From NCBI RefSeq assembly GCF_958979055.1, contig NC_084886.1, positions 46,083,154-46,147,153 of the forward strand: 64,000 nt of DNA. Reading direction: 5' to 3'. Shown piece after piece: positions 25,565 through 37,255 of the stretch. Made by a program: the position numbers and the translations under genes. This stretch comes from Alnus glutinosa (lineage: Eukaryota > Streptophyta > Magnoliopsida > Fagales > Betulaceae). The first letter of the stretch is position 1. The number at the start of each line of letters is the position of its first letter. Under the pieces are notes generated by a model. It did not search any database, was not told the origin of the DNA, and saw only the letters and a program-made list of their open reading frames with translations.

Positions 25565-27278
25565 CTTACATGCATAATGTTAAGTCATCATGTTCACGCG
25601 CGGCAGATAACCTACCAAGCATGACCATGGACTCACTGAAAAAGCTCACCTGTTTTGGTATGGACGTGATTCCGCCCTTAAATCACTCATGTTAATTTAG
25701 CTACTAAAAATTCGTGTATCTCTAAAAAAACCCTTGATCAAAGCCAAGCAATGCCTTAGTTTTTCATTTGTAGTTCTTGGGCATCGTTGGAAATCCTCAA
25801 TTTGTTTATGTAATAGCCCACCATGAGGAGGAAAATGAGTTGGTTGAAGTTCTTTCGACCCAATCTATAAAATAGTCATGCGTCTCTTAAGCGTGTGAGA
25901 AATATATGTTTTTTTTCTCAATTAAAAAATTATCTTATCAAATAGCAACTGTCTAATAGGGTTAAAGGTGTTGTCTCATAGTAATGCATTAAGAAAGTAA
26001 TACAAAGTGGGAGTTTGAAAACTTTTGCTGAAAATGACTTGAAGTTTATCATACTTTTGGCAGCTGTTACTTGTACTTCCCTCGAGCCTATGTATGTGAA
26101 TTTGATGATTGAAATTATCACTATTCACCCACCTAAATGCATCAACCAGTGGGGGCTGCTTCACTGTTCACAGTTGCTTGAATAGGGATGTAATTGAAGA
26201 CTGCATATTTTAAGTCTTTGTTAAACATATTCTGAAGACCTAAAGAATGATCATCGTGAACTCGATCGGCTTCCTAGCTAACTGTGATAGATATGCAGAA
26301 AGGATCTTAGAAACAATTGTTTTATTGGACTTTAGTCACACAGTAGCATGTTCTCTTTATGAATATGATGCCTTCCACATCATAAAAAATGCCGGTGATT
26401 GGACAAGTTCAACATTCCATGGAGTTTGAGGACATGCCAAGTATATATTCATTGAATTTATATGCATGGCAAGGCATTCTTTGGGTTTTCCACCTTTCTC
26501 AGTAGATTTTAAGTTTTTTTTTCTGCACTGTAGTATTGATTGTGCTGGAGTCTTTGTTGCCATTGTTGGGTATACTTTCCCTTCCCATTTCCCCTCGTAT
26601 TTGCATAGAAACAAAAACTAATCAAGTCTCTACATACGCTTTATTTCATCTTCGGAAAAAATAAAGTTTCAAACTACTTTTAGAAAGTGACACCAGCAGA
26701 TGATCAGTTGGTCCACTGTCGTAATTATTTCAATGAATTTTGCCACCAGTTCATTATTGTCTGTCATGCTCTGGTACTTGAATATTTTCGAGAAGAATTA
26801 GCATTTTCTGGCCCCTTCCTGCTAAACAGCACCTTCACCACATTCACCGCCCTTTCCTAAGAAACATATACATAATGTATGGTGCCCCCACAACTAGATG
26901 TGACTCCACCTTTTTTTCTCTTAATTACTTCCTCTCTCGATTCTTTTCCTTTCTGTGATTGACCAGATAGTAGCTATCCCATGGTTTACATTATAGGGGT
27001 CAATCTGCAAATAATAAATTTATTGGCTTGTTGAAAATGCATTGATAACAACCCCCATCAAGGAAATTAAGATACATTTGCTTCATCTGTACACAGTCTT
27101 GTCCAACTCCTATACACCCCACTACAGAAACCATTCACCAGTAAAATTCAAATTTGCTATAGATTTTTTTGTTTCATAACGAAACCAAATACAGAGTTAC
27201 AATGAGTATATATAATCCTATCTGGATCAGTACAATGACTGAAATCATGCATGATGATGATCTATGGGTACTGGAGCT

Positions 27279-28431
27279 TCACATAATTTCATTCATATTC
27301 CATAAAGAATTTGCCATGTTGTCAGAAAGCCAATCAGCATCTGCCATATGGCAATCCAACAGAGAGTTCTCATAGGTCTCCGTTGCTGACATGGGGTCCC
27401 GGATGAGTAGTGCCTCCATGTCGTAGCTTCTGCTGTCTACAAAGTGAACATCAGTTAGATTTGGATGGTTGTAGACTGTGCAATGATCCAAGGCATGGAA
27501 AGGACCTGCTGGGTGTTCAGGAGCTAATTGAGACTGTTCTGAGATTTTCATGGAATATTCTGAGGAATGAATACTTGGGCTTGTCATGATAGAAGTGCTT
27601 GAATTTTCATTGTGATAATTTGAAGTAGTGGGTATCAGCTTTCTTGGCGGGGGAGATGTTGACGAGGATACAAGGCAAGGAGCTGAGGAACCCTGGGAAT
27701 TCATGGATGTCAATGAAGAATTTGTGGGGGAAGAAGTCTGCTCCATCTTCTGTAGCAATCTTGGCATCCAAAAACACCTTACTGCATCAACAAACCTCTT
27801 GCTATTAGACTCAATATTCAGCTGGCGTGCCTGTTTTTGGACCCTCGTTCTCCAGTAATTCTTGATTTCATTGTCCGTTCTTCCTGGTAGATGTTGCGCA
27901 ATCTTTGACCACCTTGATTTCCCAAATCAACGAGAACAGAAAAGAAAGACAAATTAGTCATGAATTAGCAAAATTTGCAGAAACAAAAGCACAAATCAAT
28001 CAAACTCGATCTGCTCCCTGAATACTTGGGCTTATGATATAGGCAGAAGAAATTCACCTATTACCCCACTTGGAATGGAGTTCAAGGATCAAGAGCTGTT
28101 CTTGCGGCGTGAGATTCCCGCGCTTAATATCGGGTTTTAAATAATTCAGCCATCTCAATCTACAGCTCTTTCCAGTTCTCTTCAGTCCTTTTACAGTAGA
28201 GAAAGAAAAAAGTGTGTCAACTTAATTGAACAAAAAGAAGAATCTATCTTATTAATGTGATGGAATGGTTTGTTAATTACCTGCACATTTAGCTAGCAGA
28301 TTCCAACGACCTTCCCCGTGACAGGCAATGTAATGGATGAGCATACTATCCTCTTCAAGAGTCCATGGACCTCTTCTTAGCTCCATCTCTTCTTCATTAG
28401 ATTTGCAAACCTTCTTTGTAGCAGAAGGCAT
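27279..28431 (-). CDS. MYB62: R2R3-MYB transcription factor, MYB62/MYB116-like (3 exons, 304 aa)
   Basis: Nuclear DNA-binding regulator; subgroup 20 members act in stress, phosphate-starvation and hormone responses. Exons on the minus strand: 28431-28281, 28187-28058, 27912-27279 (915 nt, in phase). The introns (93 and 145 bp) sit within the MYB domain, at the positions typical of plant R2R3 genes. R2 begins [11 protein letters not shown], with tryptophans at 23, 43 and 63. R3 runs to [13 protein letters not shown], with W95 and W114. After the domain come [11 protein letters not shown] and [18 protein letters not shown]; the W.PRL signature (142-147) marks subgroup 20. The C-terminus is serine- and acid-rich, as expected for an activation or regulatory tail. 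It ends ...SLWNMNEIM, shorter than relatives that, as I recall them, continue with an IWQF-like end. The symbol indicates the nearest family member and is not proof of orthology. Confidence 0.92.
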
Positions 28432-28566
28432 AGCTGATAGCTACTCTCCTTTCCTTGTTGTCTGTGCTTCTCTCTCTCTCGGAGGGGGGGTTGCAAAGGT
28501 TGTTCTTTCTCTCTTTTTTTGATGTGTTTAAGATAGATCTGTGAAAGTAACACTAGAAGCCATGGA

Positions 28567-28573
28567 TTTATAG
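28567..28573 (-). promoter_or_regulatory. Putative TATA box of the MYB gene
   Basis: CTATAAA is read on the minus strand about 136 bp upstream of the MYB start codon. That leaves room for a 5' untranslated region of about 100 bp containing a CT/GA-rich stretch. This is inferred from position and sequence only. Confidence 0.5.
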
Positions 28574-28579
28574 AATCCA

Positions 28580-30341
28580 ACAGGGTTCAAATTACAGCTT
28601 GGAAAAAAGAAAAGTAATCACTAATTAGAATTTATCCACATGCACTTGCCTCTCCATAAAAAAGAAAAAAGAAAAAGAAAAAAGAATAGAACTTTATAAG
28701 CTAGACGTGGCAAATCTAGTTGCCTGATAGTAAGATCGGTCCTACCTAGCTAGGTTATCTCCAGACTCCAGGTCATGAAAACTACCATTAGAGACACCCT
28801 GACCACCTTTCAATGTTTTCTATCGTCATCAGTCAAGAATGAAGCTAGACACAAGGGCTGCCAGCTGCCTTTAACCTCGTTCAAGAGTGGAGAAAATCAG
28901 AAGGCCATGATCATCTGATTGTCTCTCAATTGGGTCCACCATGAATAGTGGCTAATGGTTTCATGCATTGTTAATTCATTAATTTACTTAAAGTCCGTAT
29001 AGGCTAACTATGAACACTATAATGTTATCACGTGCATTTTGAAGTTAACCCCACCGACAATTTGTGTTTAAGTGTCTTGTTGACTTATAGGTTAATTTGA
29101 ATTTGATCATTTTAGTTAAATGGGTCACATTTATATATTTTAAAGAGTACTTTATTGACAATTCATGTTAGAGTGTCGGGTTAACTTATAGGTTTCGAAT
29201 TTGAACTCTTTAGTTTAACGGGTAAAATCTTTCAACTCTAATGCGACCATTTAAATTAGCAATTGAAACTACACAATCCGCTAATCCGTTTAATTAATAG
29301 AATGTATTAGGTTGATCCACTCCACCTGCATAACCCATTTAATAAATATGTCAACCATCACCCGTTTCGATGTGTATATAAAATTTAATATATATATATA
29401 TATATGAATTTATGAATTTTATTTTTTGTTAAAAAAAAAAAAAGAGAGAATAAAATCTAATTTAATTTATAAATGCAATTTATGCGGGTCCCTCATAGAT
29501 TAAGCAAGTTAAACTACAATTAACCTGTTTATTAAATGGGATAATTTGGATCAACTCGAATTGATTCGAATTTGATTATATAAAACCTTAATTTATTAAT
29601 TAATCGTGTAAAACATTGTGGATCCTTGCAAAAGAAGAGAAGTGAGAAAAGTCTTAAGTGGAAGAGAGTCGGGTCCTGAAAAGGACCCGTCCGTGCATGT
29701 GTTTCTTTTGGGGAATGATTCCTTCCATTGTTTTGTGATTCTAGATACAAGTAAGAAGCGTGATTGACTGGGCAAAAAATATTGCATGATAAACTAATTA
29801 AACTACTAAGCGTGGAATTATAGTGTGTTGAGTAGGGCGGCATCGAAGCATGTTGCAAATTTTAATTGTGTAGTGAGCAGTGCCATTGGAAGACCATTGA
29901 TTCTTGCCCCAACCACAGTAAACACTGTTTTTCCCTATGCTGCTTTAATTTGTTTCTCCAACCCCTTCAAAGGTAGAGGCAGGACCACCTACGCCTCATC
30001 TACTACGCAAGTTAGGTGGTTGCCTAAGCTCTTAAGTGGAATAAGGCTCTAAAAACATGTTTGTTTGGAAAAAAGAAAAGAAAATGCCTAATTATAAGTT
30101 GAAACGATTTTTTCTCAAATCTCAATACAATAAAAGACCCTCAAAGATAGGTTTGTTTTAAAAAAAAAAAAGGCCCAATTGAATGGTTTTGAAAAAATAA
30201 AAGAAGCATTATCTCTTTTTTAGAGACTCTTTAGTTTCAATAAAAAATAAATAGTTAGAGGCTCAAGAACACAACAATTAATATCAACAAAAATACAATG
30301 TATTTTTTCTTCTATTAAGAGACTAGCTCTAGAACTCCAAT

Positions 30342-30372
<31 letters not shown>

Positions 30373-31379
30373 AGAGGCCTCATTTTAAAATTTAAATTCC
30401 ACTGTGGCACTGTTCACTTCATCTTGGAGTCGGTTGGAGTCTATCTACAAAGGATAATGTACAAAATTTATACTTTCGGTGAGAAATGTTACATTTGCTT
30501 TGAAGTTTGTACTCTCAAGAGTATATTCTTCTCAAGAGTATATTCTTTGATATGACGTATGAAAATTACTATTAAATTTTAGGCGAATGTATCAATGGTG
30601 ATTTTCACTACCGTCAAGGAGTAAAGAAGTGCTACATATATTTTTAAGTGAGCGAAAATCGCCATTCAATAAAATAACAAATGAAAATACATGTAGCATC
30701 TAATAATATCAATGAGTAAGGGCTCGAGAGTATGTGTAGAATTTTTCTCTGGAAGTTAGACTGCCAATGTTTTTTTTTTTTTTTTTGTAATTTTTTAATT
30801 TTATTATATTTTCTACTTATTTTCAGATTCACGCGCACACACTCTCTGAACTAAATTGACAAGTCATTGAACTAAATTGCTTGCCCAACTTTAAATGTAG
30901 GGGCACAAGAGTACGTACTAGGAAAGGGAACATTGAATGTGGGGATAGTGGTGGGGATCGATCAGAGGCTTAGAGATATGAATGGATTTGTATGAGAATC
31001 AATTATTGAAGGTGCAAAGGCGATTTGTACGTACTCGGGTGGAGAGGGTCGATTCTCACAAGGATAGAGTATTCCATATTTCAGTAAATAGCTCTACAGT
31101 GGAGAGATGCCTTAAATCACTCGAAACCCTTTCTTTATTTCTTTATTTCTTTTCTTTTTGTTATGTTAAAGCTAAGATTGCTCATCATGTGATTTGGTTG
31201 TAGATACCAAGATACATTAATTCCCTTAATAATTGAGACTACAATGACATGAACATGACAAAATTTAACGTGGTCGTTACGAGGGCACGCGTGTTTTTGT
31301 GGTGGAAAACTGCCTTTGAATGAGCCTATGTTCTAACATGTATTATCTAGATAAATGTGGACGTGGTGGGTGGGGTTAA
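28580..31379. other. MYB upstream region and intergenic DNA
   Basis: No second gene is recognisable. The segment contains an (AT)n tract at about 29,389-29,405 and poly(A) tracts at about 30,159 and 30,341-30,366. There are also paired CTTGTTGACTTATAGGTT / GGGTTAACTTATAGGTT segments (about 29,080 and 29,180) that look like an internal repeat of mobile origin. The promoter of the MYB gene must lie in the first part. Confidence 0.4.
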
Positions 31380-31575
31380 GATTCTTTATAATTATTTGTT
31401 TAAATTTAAAAGAATTCAAACAGGTAATTGTAAGATGTTATTTATGAGATTTACATGGCGAAATAAAAATTAAATTGTTCATCTATTTATCTGGTCAGGT
31501 GAGTCATATAAATGATTTCTCACAATTACCTGTTCAAATTCTTTAAATTTGAACAAATAATTATAAAAAATTCTC
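31380..31575. mobile_element. Inverted-repeat MITE, about 196 bp
   Basis: The left arm is GATTCTTTATAATTATTTGT followed by TTAAATTTAAAAGAATTCAAACAGG; the complement of the right arm reads GAATTTTTTATAATTATTTG, then TTCAAATTTAAAGAATTTGAACAGG. The arms are about 56 bp and flank a short AT-rich centre without coding capacity. No target duplication was identified. Confidence 0.75.
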
Positions 31576-31639
31576 GTCCGAATGGAAGCAAAGTCGACGA
31601 CGATGCTTGAATATTATTTTGTTTGATATGCGTATGCAT

Positions 31640-31643
31640 TAAA

Positions 31644-31674
<31 letters not shown>

Positions 31675-32830
31675 TTCACCACGTAAATTGTGCACATGTA
31701 TACATTCAGAAGGGGCATTTGGTAATTAAGCTGTGAATTGCGTACTCAATCGGCAGTTTGATTCCAGGCTTGGAGAATGAATAATTGACTCTTCATAGTC
31801 ACGGCACTTCCCTTCACATAATTCCCCGTAAAAGACACATACTGACTGACTGACTGATGTGCATGAAAAAACAAAATATTTCTCTAATTTTAAAAATTAA
31901 ATGATTTAATTCACTATTATTATTATTATTTTTATTTTTATGAGTCCACTTTTTTTAAAAAAAAATTTTGGGATAATTATTTTATATCGGTTTTGCATTG
32001 TAATTATATAATATTATTTTCAAGTTTAAATAATTGGATTCTCATTCTTCCTCTTCCCTGATTTCCAATCTGATTTTACGTTTGATTCCTCAAAGTACAG
32101 CGTCCTTGCATATACATGGTAACATGTACTAACGAGTCATGAGGGCAATATATGCCACTTTCTCTCACATTCCTTTTTTTCCAAAATTTGGTGGTGATGA
32201 AAAACTAAAAATTACCCCAAAGTATGGAGGCAGTACCATCAACGATGGTAGGTCCTCATGACATTGGTGGACTGACAATCAACTTTGAGCACAACCAAAA
32301 ATTCCTTGCAAGGCAGCATTTGCATTTTATTCTTTGACAGAACCTCAAGGGGTGCATGGAACAAAATAACAATAAAAAAAAAAAAAAGAAAAAAAAAAAA
32401 GTAAGAGATTGACCCCACAACCTCGACCCCAAACTGGACAGCATGGAACATAATATGCCCAATGCCCATTTTGCAGCATCATCTCTGTTCTGTCATTGGC
32501 TTTTCTCCATTATCACAAATCACAGAAATCAAACCAGCAAGATGTCAGAATTTGTTGCTGCCTGCAACAAAGGGACATGGAACTATGTAAGAACAATTAC
32601 CTAGTATTTTTTGTTTTTTGTTTTTTGTTTTTTTGGCTATTATTTAGTTAAAAATGATACAAATTCATCCATTATTCATCATCTTATTTTTAAATTCACC
32701 ATTAAATTTGTAAGTTGTTATATGGAGATGAGTAGGGGATGAATATCATGTCCAATCATTCAGTAGTTCCTAAGTATTGCTTCCAACTTCCAAGTCATAA
32801 GACAAAATTTTCTTATCATCCGGCATTCAG
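31640..32830. other. Intergenic; no gene recognised
   Basis: A/T tracts are frequent: a poly(A) run near 31,640-31,667 and a mixed A run near 32,375-32,400. One unidentified segment encodes nothing recognisable on either strand. Confidence 0.4.
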
Positions 32831-32842
32831 CTGACCAAGGTG

Positions 32843-33038
32843 CAGGGGCGGAGCCAGCTTTTAGGCTTTGGGGGGGCCAAATTGAAAAATAATAATTTGG
32901 GGGGCCAAAACTACAAATTTTTTAAAGAAGATGGGTAAAAATTATATTTTTTCTTTTTTTTTTTTTAGATTTTTTTGAGAACCCTTTGGCTTGGGGGGGC
33001 CCAAGCCCCCCCCAAGCCATAGTGTGGCTCCGCCCCTG
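32843..33038. mobile_element. hAT-type MITE with perfect 8-bp target duplication
   Basis: The 196-bp element starts CAGGGGCGGAGCCAG and ends TGGCTCCGCCCCTG, a perfect 14-bp terminal inverted repeat of a form common in plant hAT MITEs. CCAAGGTG flanks it exactly on both sides (32835-32842 and 33039-33046); an 8-bp duplication is diagnostic of hAT transposition. Subterminal G/C runs (GGGGGGGCC and GGCCC...CCCCCCC) are also inverted. No reading frame. Confidence 0.92.
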
Positions 33039-33046
33039 CCAAGGTG

Positions 33047-35488
33047 TAAGATCAAATATTTAGAGTTTTAGATATGATAATGTTTATAACATTTGTAAAA
33101 AAAAAAATTTAAAATTAATTATTGAATCTATTTTTCTACATGTAAGTTCTACATATTTAATAATTAATTTTTAAAATTTAGAGTCTACATGAATTATACA
33201 AAAATTGTAAAGGCAACGTATCTCTTAATAATTAGTGTTTTTCCAAGTCATAAATTTGTCTTTTTCCACGCCAGCAAAGATGTTGTTGGATGTCACGGTT
33301 TTGCATATCCCTTAATTAAAAAGCAGTTTGGTTTCTGAAACAGCTAAAAGCCCACAGGAACACTACCGATGCTTGGGGCTTGAGGCCTGAGGCTTAAAAG
33401 TTAAAAGTAACAAGGAAAGGAAACCTCAAAACTCCAAAGTAATGAGCACGTTCAAAATAATGTGATTAAATTAATAATTATTATTTTTAAATCAATATTT
33501 GTTTTAAAAGCTTAATTCCTTTACCATGTGACACATAACAAGTGAAATATTAATTAAATTAAAATGAGAGGTAAATAAATGAAAGAGGATTCTAACGCAG
33601 GACTTTTGATCTGATATCATGTTAAATTACCACTTGTCATAAAAGCTTATGCGGATATGAATGAATAAATTTAATCATTTAATCAACACTTTAGAGTACT
33701 TTAACAATAATAATAATACTATATACTAAACTTATATCTCACTTCCATCTTACTTGACTGATGTAATAGTGCCATATCAATCCAATAGATTAGTTTTTGC
33801 TAAAAAAAAAAAAAAAAAAATTATAAAGGCTGATGGGCATTGCCACATCAATTCAGTGAAATAAAAGTATGATGAAAGTGTAGTATTTAGCATTACTCGT
33901 AAAATATATATATATATATCAAAGATAAGAAAGAGTTACCAATTAACCTTTGCCTTCTTGTTCTTGTTCTTGTTATTGTTAGTGTTATTATTATTATTAT
34001 AGCATAGATAAGAGAGAGTTACCAATTACCCTTTGCCTTCTTGAATGAATGATCGAACATTTATATCATTGGCTATCCCTTCAATGACGTGTTTGAATAT
34101 AGAACATCATAAATCTGGTCACATCATTGAGCGTTTGGTCATTAGCAATTTAATTTTATAATCACTACATGTGCATATAATTGGTATTGTTTGGATATGC
34201 ATGAAGAGGAATTGGATGTGATAGGTTAAAGTGATAAGAGTTCCGGATCAACCCATTACCCATCCAGTAAAAGTGACAAGATCGAGTGATTAATATTAAC
34301 ATTATTAGACTACAATTTAATGGCTTAAGTTTTTGCATTAACATAATTTCTTAATATATTAGATAAGTCTTTTTTTTTTCTTTTCTTTTTTTTTAGAGTG
34401 TATTTTTGTCATTTTAAATTGTAGAAGATGAACATTACAACCCTACTAATAAATTGGGTGGACATTACAAAAACAATAATAGTTAAAGGAGGTAAATATA
34501 GTTAACCTTAAATACTACTTTTTGGACAAATACAATTTAAAGTAAGATTTTTTTTTTATTTTAATTTCTCTCTTAATAAGTTGCACATTCTTTTTTACCA
34601 TGTCAAATAGTTATTTCCCTAATTTGCATCTCCAGGCTGTTGGAGGTATTTTACCTAGTCAAAATGAATTTTTTCTATTTTACCTATTCATTTTTCATAC
34701 GCACTCTAGCACATTCTTTTGTTTATTCTTTATTTTATTTAAATATTATTAAAGTATTATTTTCAAAGAGAGAGAGAGAGAGTGTGTGTGAGAGAGAGAA
34801 ACAAATATTAAAAAACTTGGAGATTGTGCTGCAATGAGCAGCAACTTATTGCTTTTCACTTGACAAAAATTGTATTTCACCTTTATGATCCTTTTAGCTG
34901 CTCTGCTGTAAATGTTTTATTTGGGCTCATTGCCAATAGGCCAGTCGACTTCTCTAGATGAATTTGCATCCATTTCAGATATACCGACCGTCAGAATATG
35001 GCACAATAACTCTTTGTGTGCCGCGACTCATTCTCAACCTTGCCATCTTAACTCAATTAGATAAATTAATTTTTGATATCGTTTAAGGACACGTTTGGAA
35101 TTATGATTTCAAAAGTACAATTTAAAAATATTGATTTTAAAATGTGCGATTTCAAAAAGTAATTTTTAAAAACGCGATTAACCGTTTGATAAAATCGCAG
35201 TTTGTCTTTTAAAATGGTAGGTTAGCCTTTAAAATTATGTGTTTTTTTTTTAAAAAAAAATACCAATTCTTTGGGATTTGAAAAAACAGATTTTTTATAT
35301 TTTCAAATCGTAATTTTTAAAAAATGCAATTACCAGACGATTCATACCTCTTGGTAGTTGTGGTTTATGACAATAGAATCTTATTTGCCAATGTACCCTC
35401 GACTCTAAAAATTTTGAGAAACACTCTTATATATATCTCTTTACTAAGTAATTTGTAAGCCCATTTAAACGAAGAAAGAAAATGCCTA
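33047..35488. other. Intergenic AT-rich DNA; no gene recognised
   Basis: Contains (AT)n near 33,905-33,919, a poly(A) run near 33,801-33,820, a GA-rich tract at about 34,769-34,800, and the twice-occurring phrase AGAGTTACCAATTA(A/C)CCTTT with GCCTTCTTG (about 33,931 and 34,015). The latter is a small direct duplication of about 84 bp spacing. At 35,090-35,345 lies a low-complexity repeat rich in AATCGC/GCGATTTC phrases. Confidence 0.4.
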
Positions 35489-35607
35489 TTGCACAACAAC
35501 GATACACAATAATTACACAACTCTACTTATATGGAGTGGGACCTACCACGTGGGTCTTACCCCATGTGAGTAGAGTTGTGTAATTGTTATGTATGGTTGT
35601 TATGCAA
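35489..35607. mobile_element. Short inverted-repeat MITE, 119 bp
   Basis: Left arm TTGCACAACAACGATACACA, then ATAATTACACAACTCTACT; the complement of the right arm reads TTGCATAACAACCATACATA, then ACAATTACACAACTCTACT. The arms are about 50 bp and nearly meet in the middle, so the whole element could fold into a hairpin. Confidence 0.75.
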
Positions 35608-36350
35608 AAATCACCTCTCAATGAAGAATAAGTAGTTAAAGTTAATAAATCATATCATCAGTCCGAAAATCAAGCCAGCAATAACAGAGCAACATAGCAG
35701 AAAATCAAATCTGCAGAAATAGATTTGGTGAACACTAGTTGTATTGGGAAACTTCTTTTGTATGCAATTCAAAACTCCACAATCTCAGGAGTATACAGTT
35801 GTTTAAGTTCTATAAATTGTACATGAAACAGAAGTTCAAGTAATGTTATGCAGCCAAACACAAACTTCTTTCAATTTGTTTTTATGGTATAAGAGCTCTT
35901 TTTGTTCACACCAATTCAGTATGGCTGAATCTTGCACTTCTGTAACATTCCCATTAGTAAAAATGGGCTGGGTTGTTAATGATGGGCTGAATGGGCTTGG
36001 CCTATTCCAGTTGTTAGAGTTAGCTTAAGGCTAGGTCTATATAAGGCCCAAAGTCTAATGATGGGATTACCGAATTGGATTGTAAAGTTTTGAACTTTTG
36101 GAGGCTTAGCACCTCGAATACTATGGAGATTCGCCTTCTCGAATGTGGCTATTTTGTTACAATTTCAATACAATTCGTTATTGATTTTACTGTTCATTCA
36201 GTCCTTCCATCAATTCTATTCGCTTTTCATTCAAATTCAATTACAATCCAGCAAGCGAAACCCTATAAATTCTATAACAGATTTGGATATGTTACTATTG
36301 GTATCAGAGCATCGATCTATACTTCCGCTCTGTTGATTTGATCAATCTTG

Positions 36351-36608
36351 ATGACTCAAACAAATCGATCGGCGCTGAAATATTCTGCTGATAAATGTGG
36401 ATGGTACGACGGCTTTGCTGGATTTTATCTTGTTCTTGGAGTTCCAGAGCATGTGCGGAAGAAGCAAGAAGCTGAGCGGAAATTTCAACAAGCTGGGCAG
36501 CAACGAAAAGCTGCAGTTATCGCATTCCTTGATGAATGTATTGAGCAGAATGCTACATATGCTAGAAAGTTCCAGGAGTTGCTGCAAGAGCAGTTACAGA
36601 AGACTTAA
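36351..36608 (+). CDS. Short coiled-coil-like frame of a non-autonomous LTR element
   Basis: The frame starts MTQTNRSALKYSADKCGWYD just after the primer-binding site and continues with a glutamine-, lysine- and alanine-rich helix (RKKQEAERKFQQAGQQRKAA) to a stop, 85 codons in all. The inverted copy on the other arm encodes nearly the same protein until a stop codon and a mini-retroelement insertion. Same-frame sequence continues after this stop (DAERKSQEASKQ...), so the original protein may have been longer. I do not recognise a Gag domain, and it could be a degenerate gag N-terminus. Confidence 0.45.
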   Translation: MTQTNRSALKYSADKCGWYDGFAGFYLVLGVPEHVRKKQEAERKFQQAGQQRKAAVIAFLDECIEQNATYARKFQELLQEQLQKT

Positions 36609-37044
36609 GACGCCGAGCGGAAGTCTCAAGAAGCCTCGAAACAACGATCCAACACTCGATTAGCTGAAATTATGGCAAACATTCGGAAGAGTCAGGCTAA
36701 AGGCGTTAGAGAGTTCCAGGAGAACCTCTTCAGCAAATTGTCTCCGGAGGCAGAACATTTGGCCATGAATGGAAAAGAAACGCTCAACGAGATAGTGGCA
36801 GTTTCTCCAGCGATTGACTCCATCGAATTTGAAGAGCTACCTCCAGTTCCTGAGAAGGTAGAAAACCTAGAAAAATTCAAGAAATTTCTAGGTTTCTTGA
36901 GTCTTCCACGAATACTCTTGCTGCAACTCCTGGAGCTTTCTGGCGTATGTCGCATTCTGCTCAAGAAATTCATCAAGTAGTGCGATAACTGCAGCTTTTT
37001 GTTGCTACTCAGCTTGTTGAAATTTCCGCTTAGCTTCTTGCTTC

Positions 37045-37255
37045 TGTTGGGGTTGTCCCACATCGGTTGTGGAAGGGGTTGGTGGTCAGTTTATAAGTGT
37101 GAAGGAAAATCTCACCTCATAAGCTAGCTTTTGGGGTTGAGAGATGCTCAAGACCACCTAACACTGGTATCAGAGCCCAGGTTTATAAGTGTGAGGGAAA
37201 ACCTCACCTCATGAACTAGCTTTTAGGGTTGAGAGAGGCCCAAGACCACCTAACA
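37045..37255 (+). mobile_element. TRIM-like mini-retroelement, 211 bp, with 5-bp target duplication
   Basis: Element limits are TGTTGGGG and CCTAACA, flanked by GCTTC on both sides (37040-37044, 37256-37260). The 5' LTR is 37045-37163 (119 bp) and contains TGTCCCACATCGG. Directly after it comes CTGGTATCAGAGCCCAG, a tRNA-Met primer-binding site. The remaining 75 bp repeat the 3' part of the LTR, so the second LTR is truncated at its 5' side. There is no coding sequence. The host sequence is intact across the insertion when one GCTTC is removed, as the uninterrupted arm at 36,460-36,485 shows. Confidence 0.88.

Larger units (their letters stand above)
23998..27278. other. Intergenic; 3' side of the MYB gene, no gene recognised
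   Basis: Apart from a (CT)n microsatellite and a very short LINE-type scar, I find no gene or clear element here. Reading frames are short and AT-driven. The part nearest 27,278 is the expected 3' untranslated region and downstream flank of the minus-strand MYB gene. Confidence 0.4.

Noticed and set aside
36692..37063. 123-codon minus-strand frame in the palindromic LTR locus
   Set aside because: It runs through the spacer and the inverted arm; the arm-conserved frame is the MTQTNRS one, so this is mostly a shadow.
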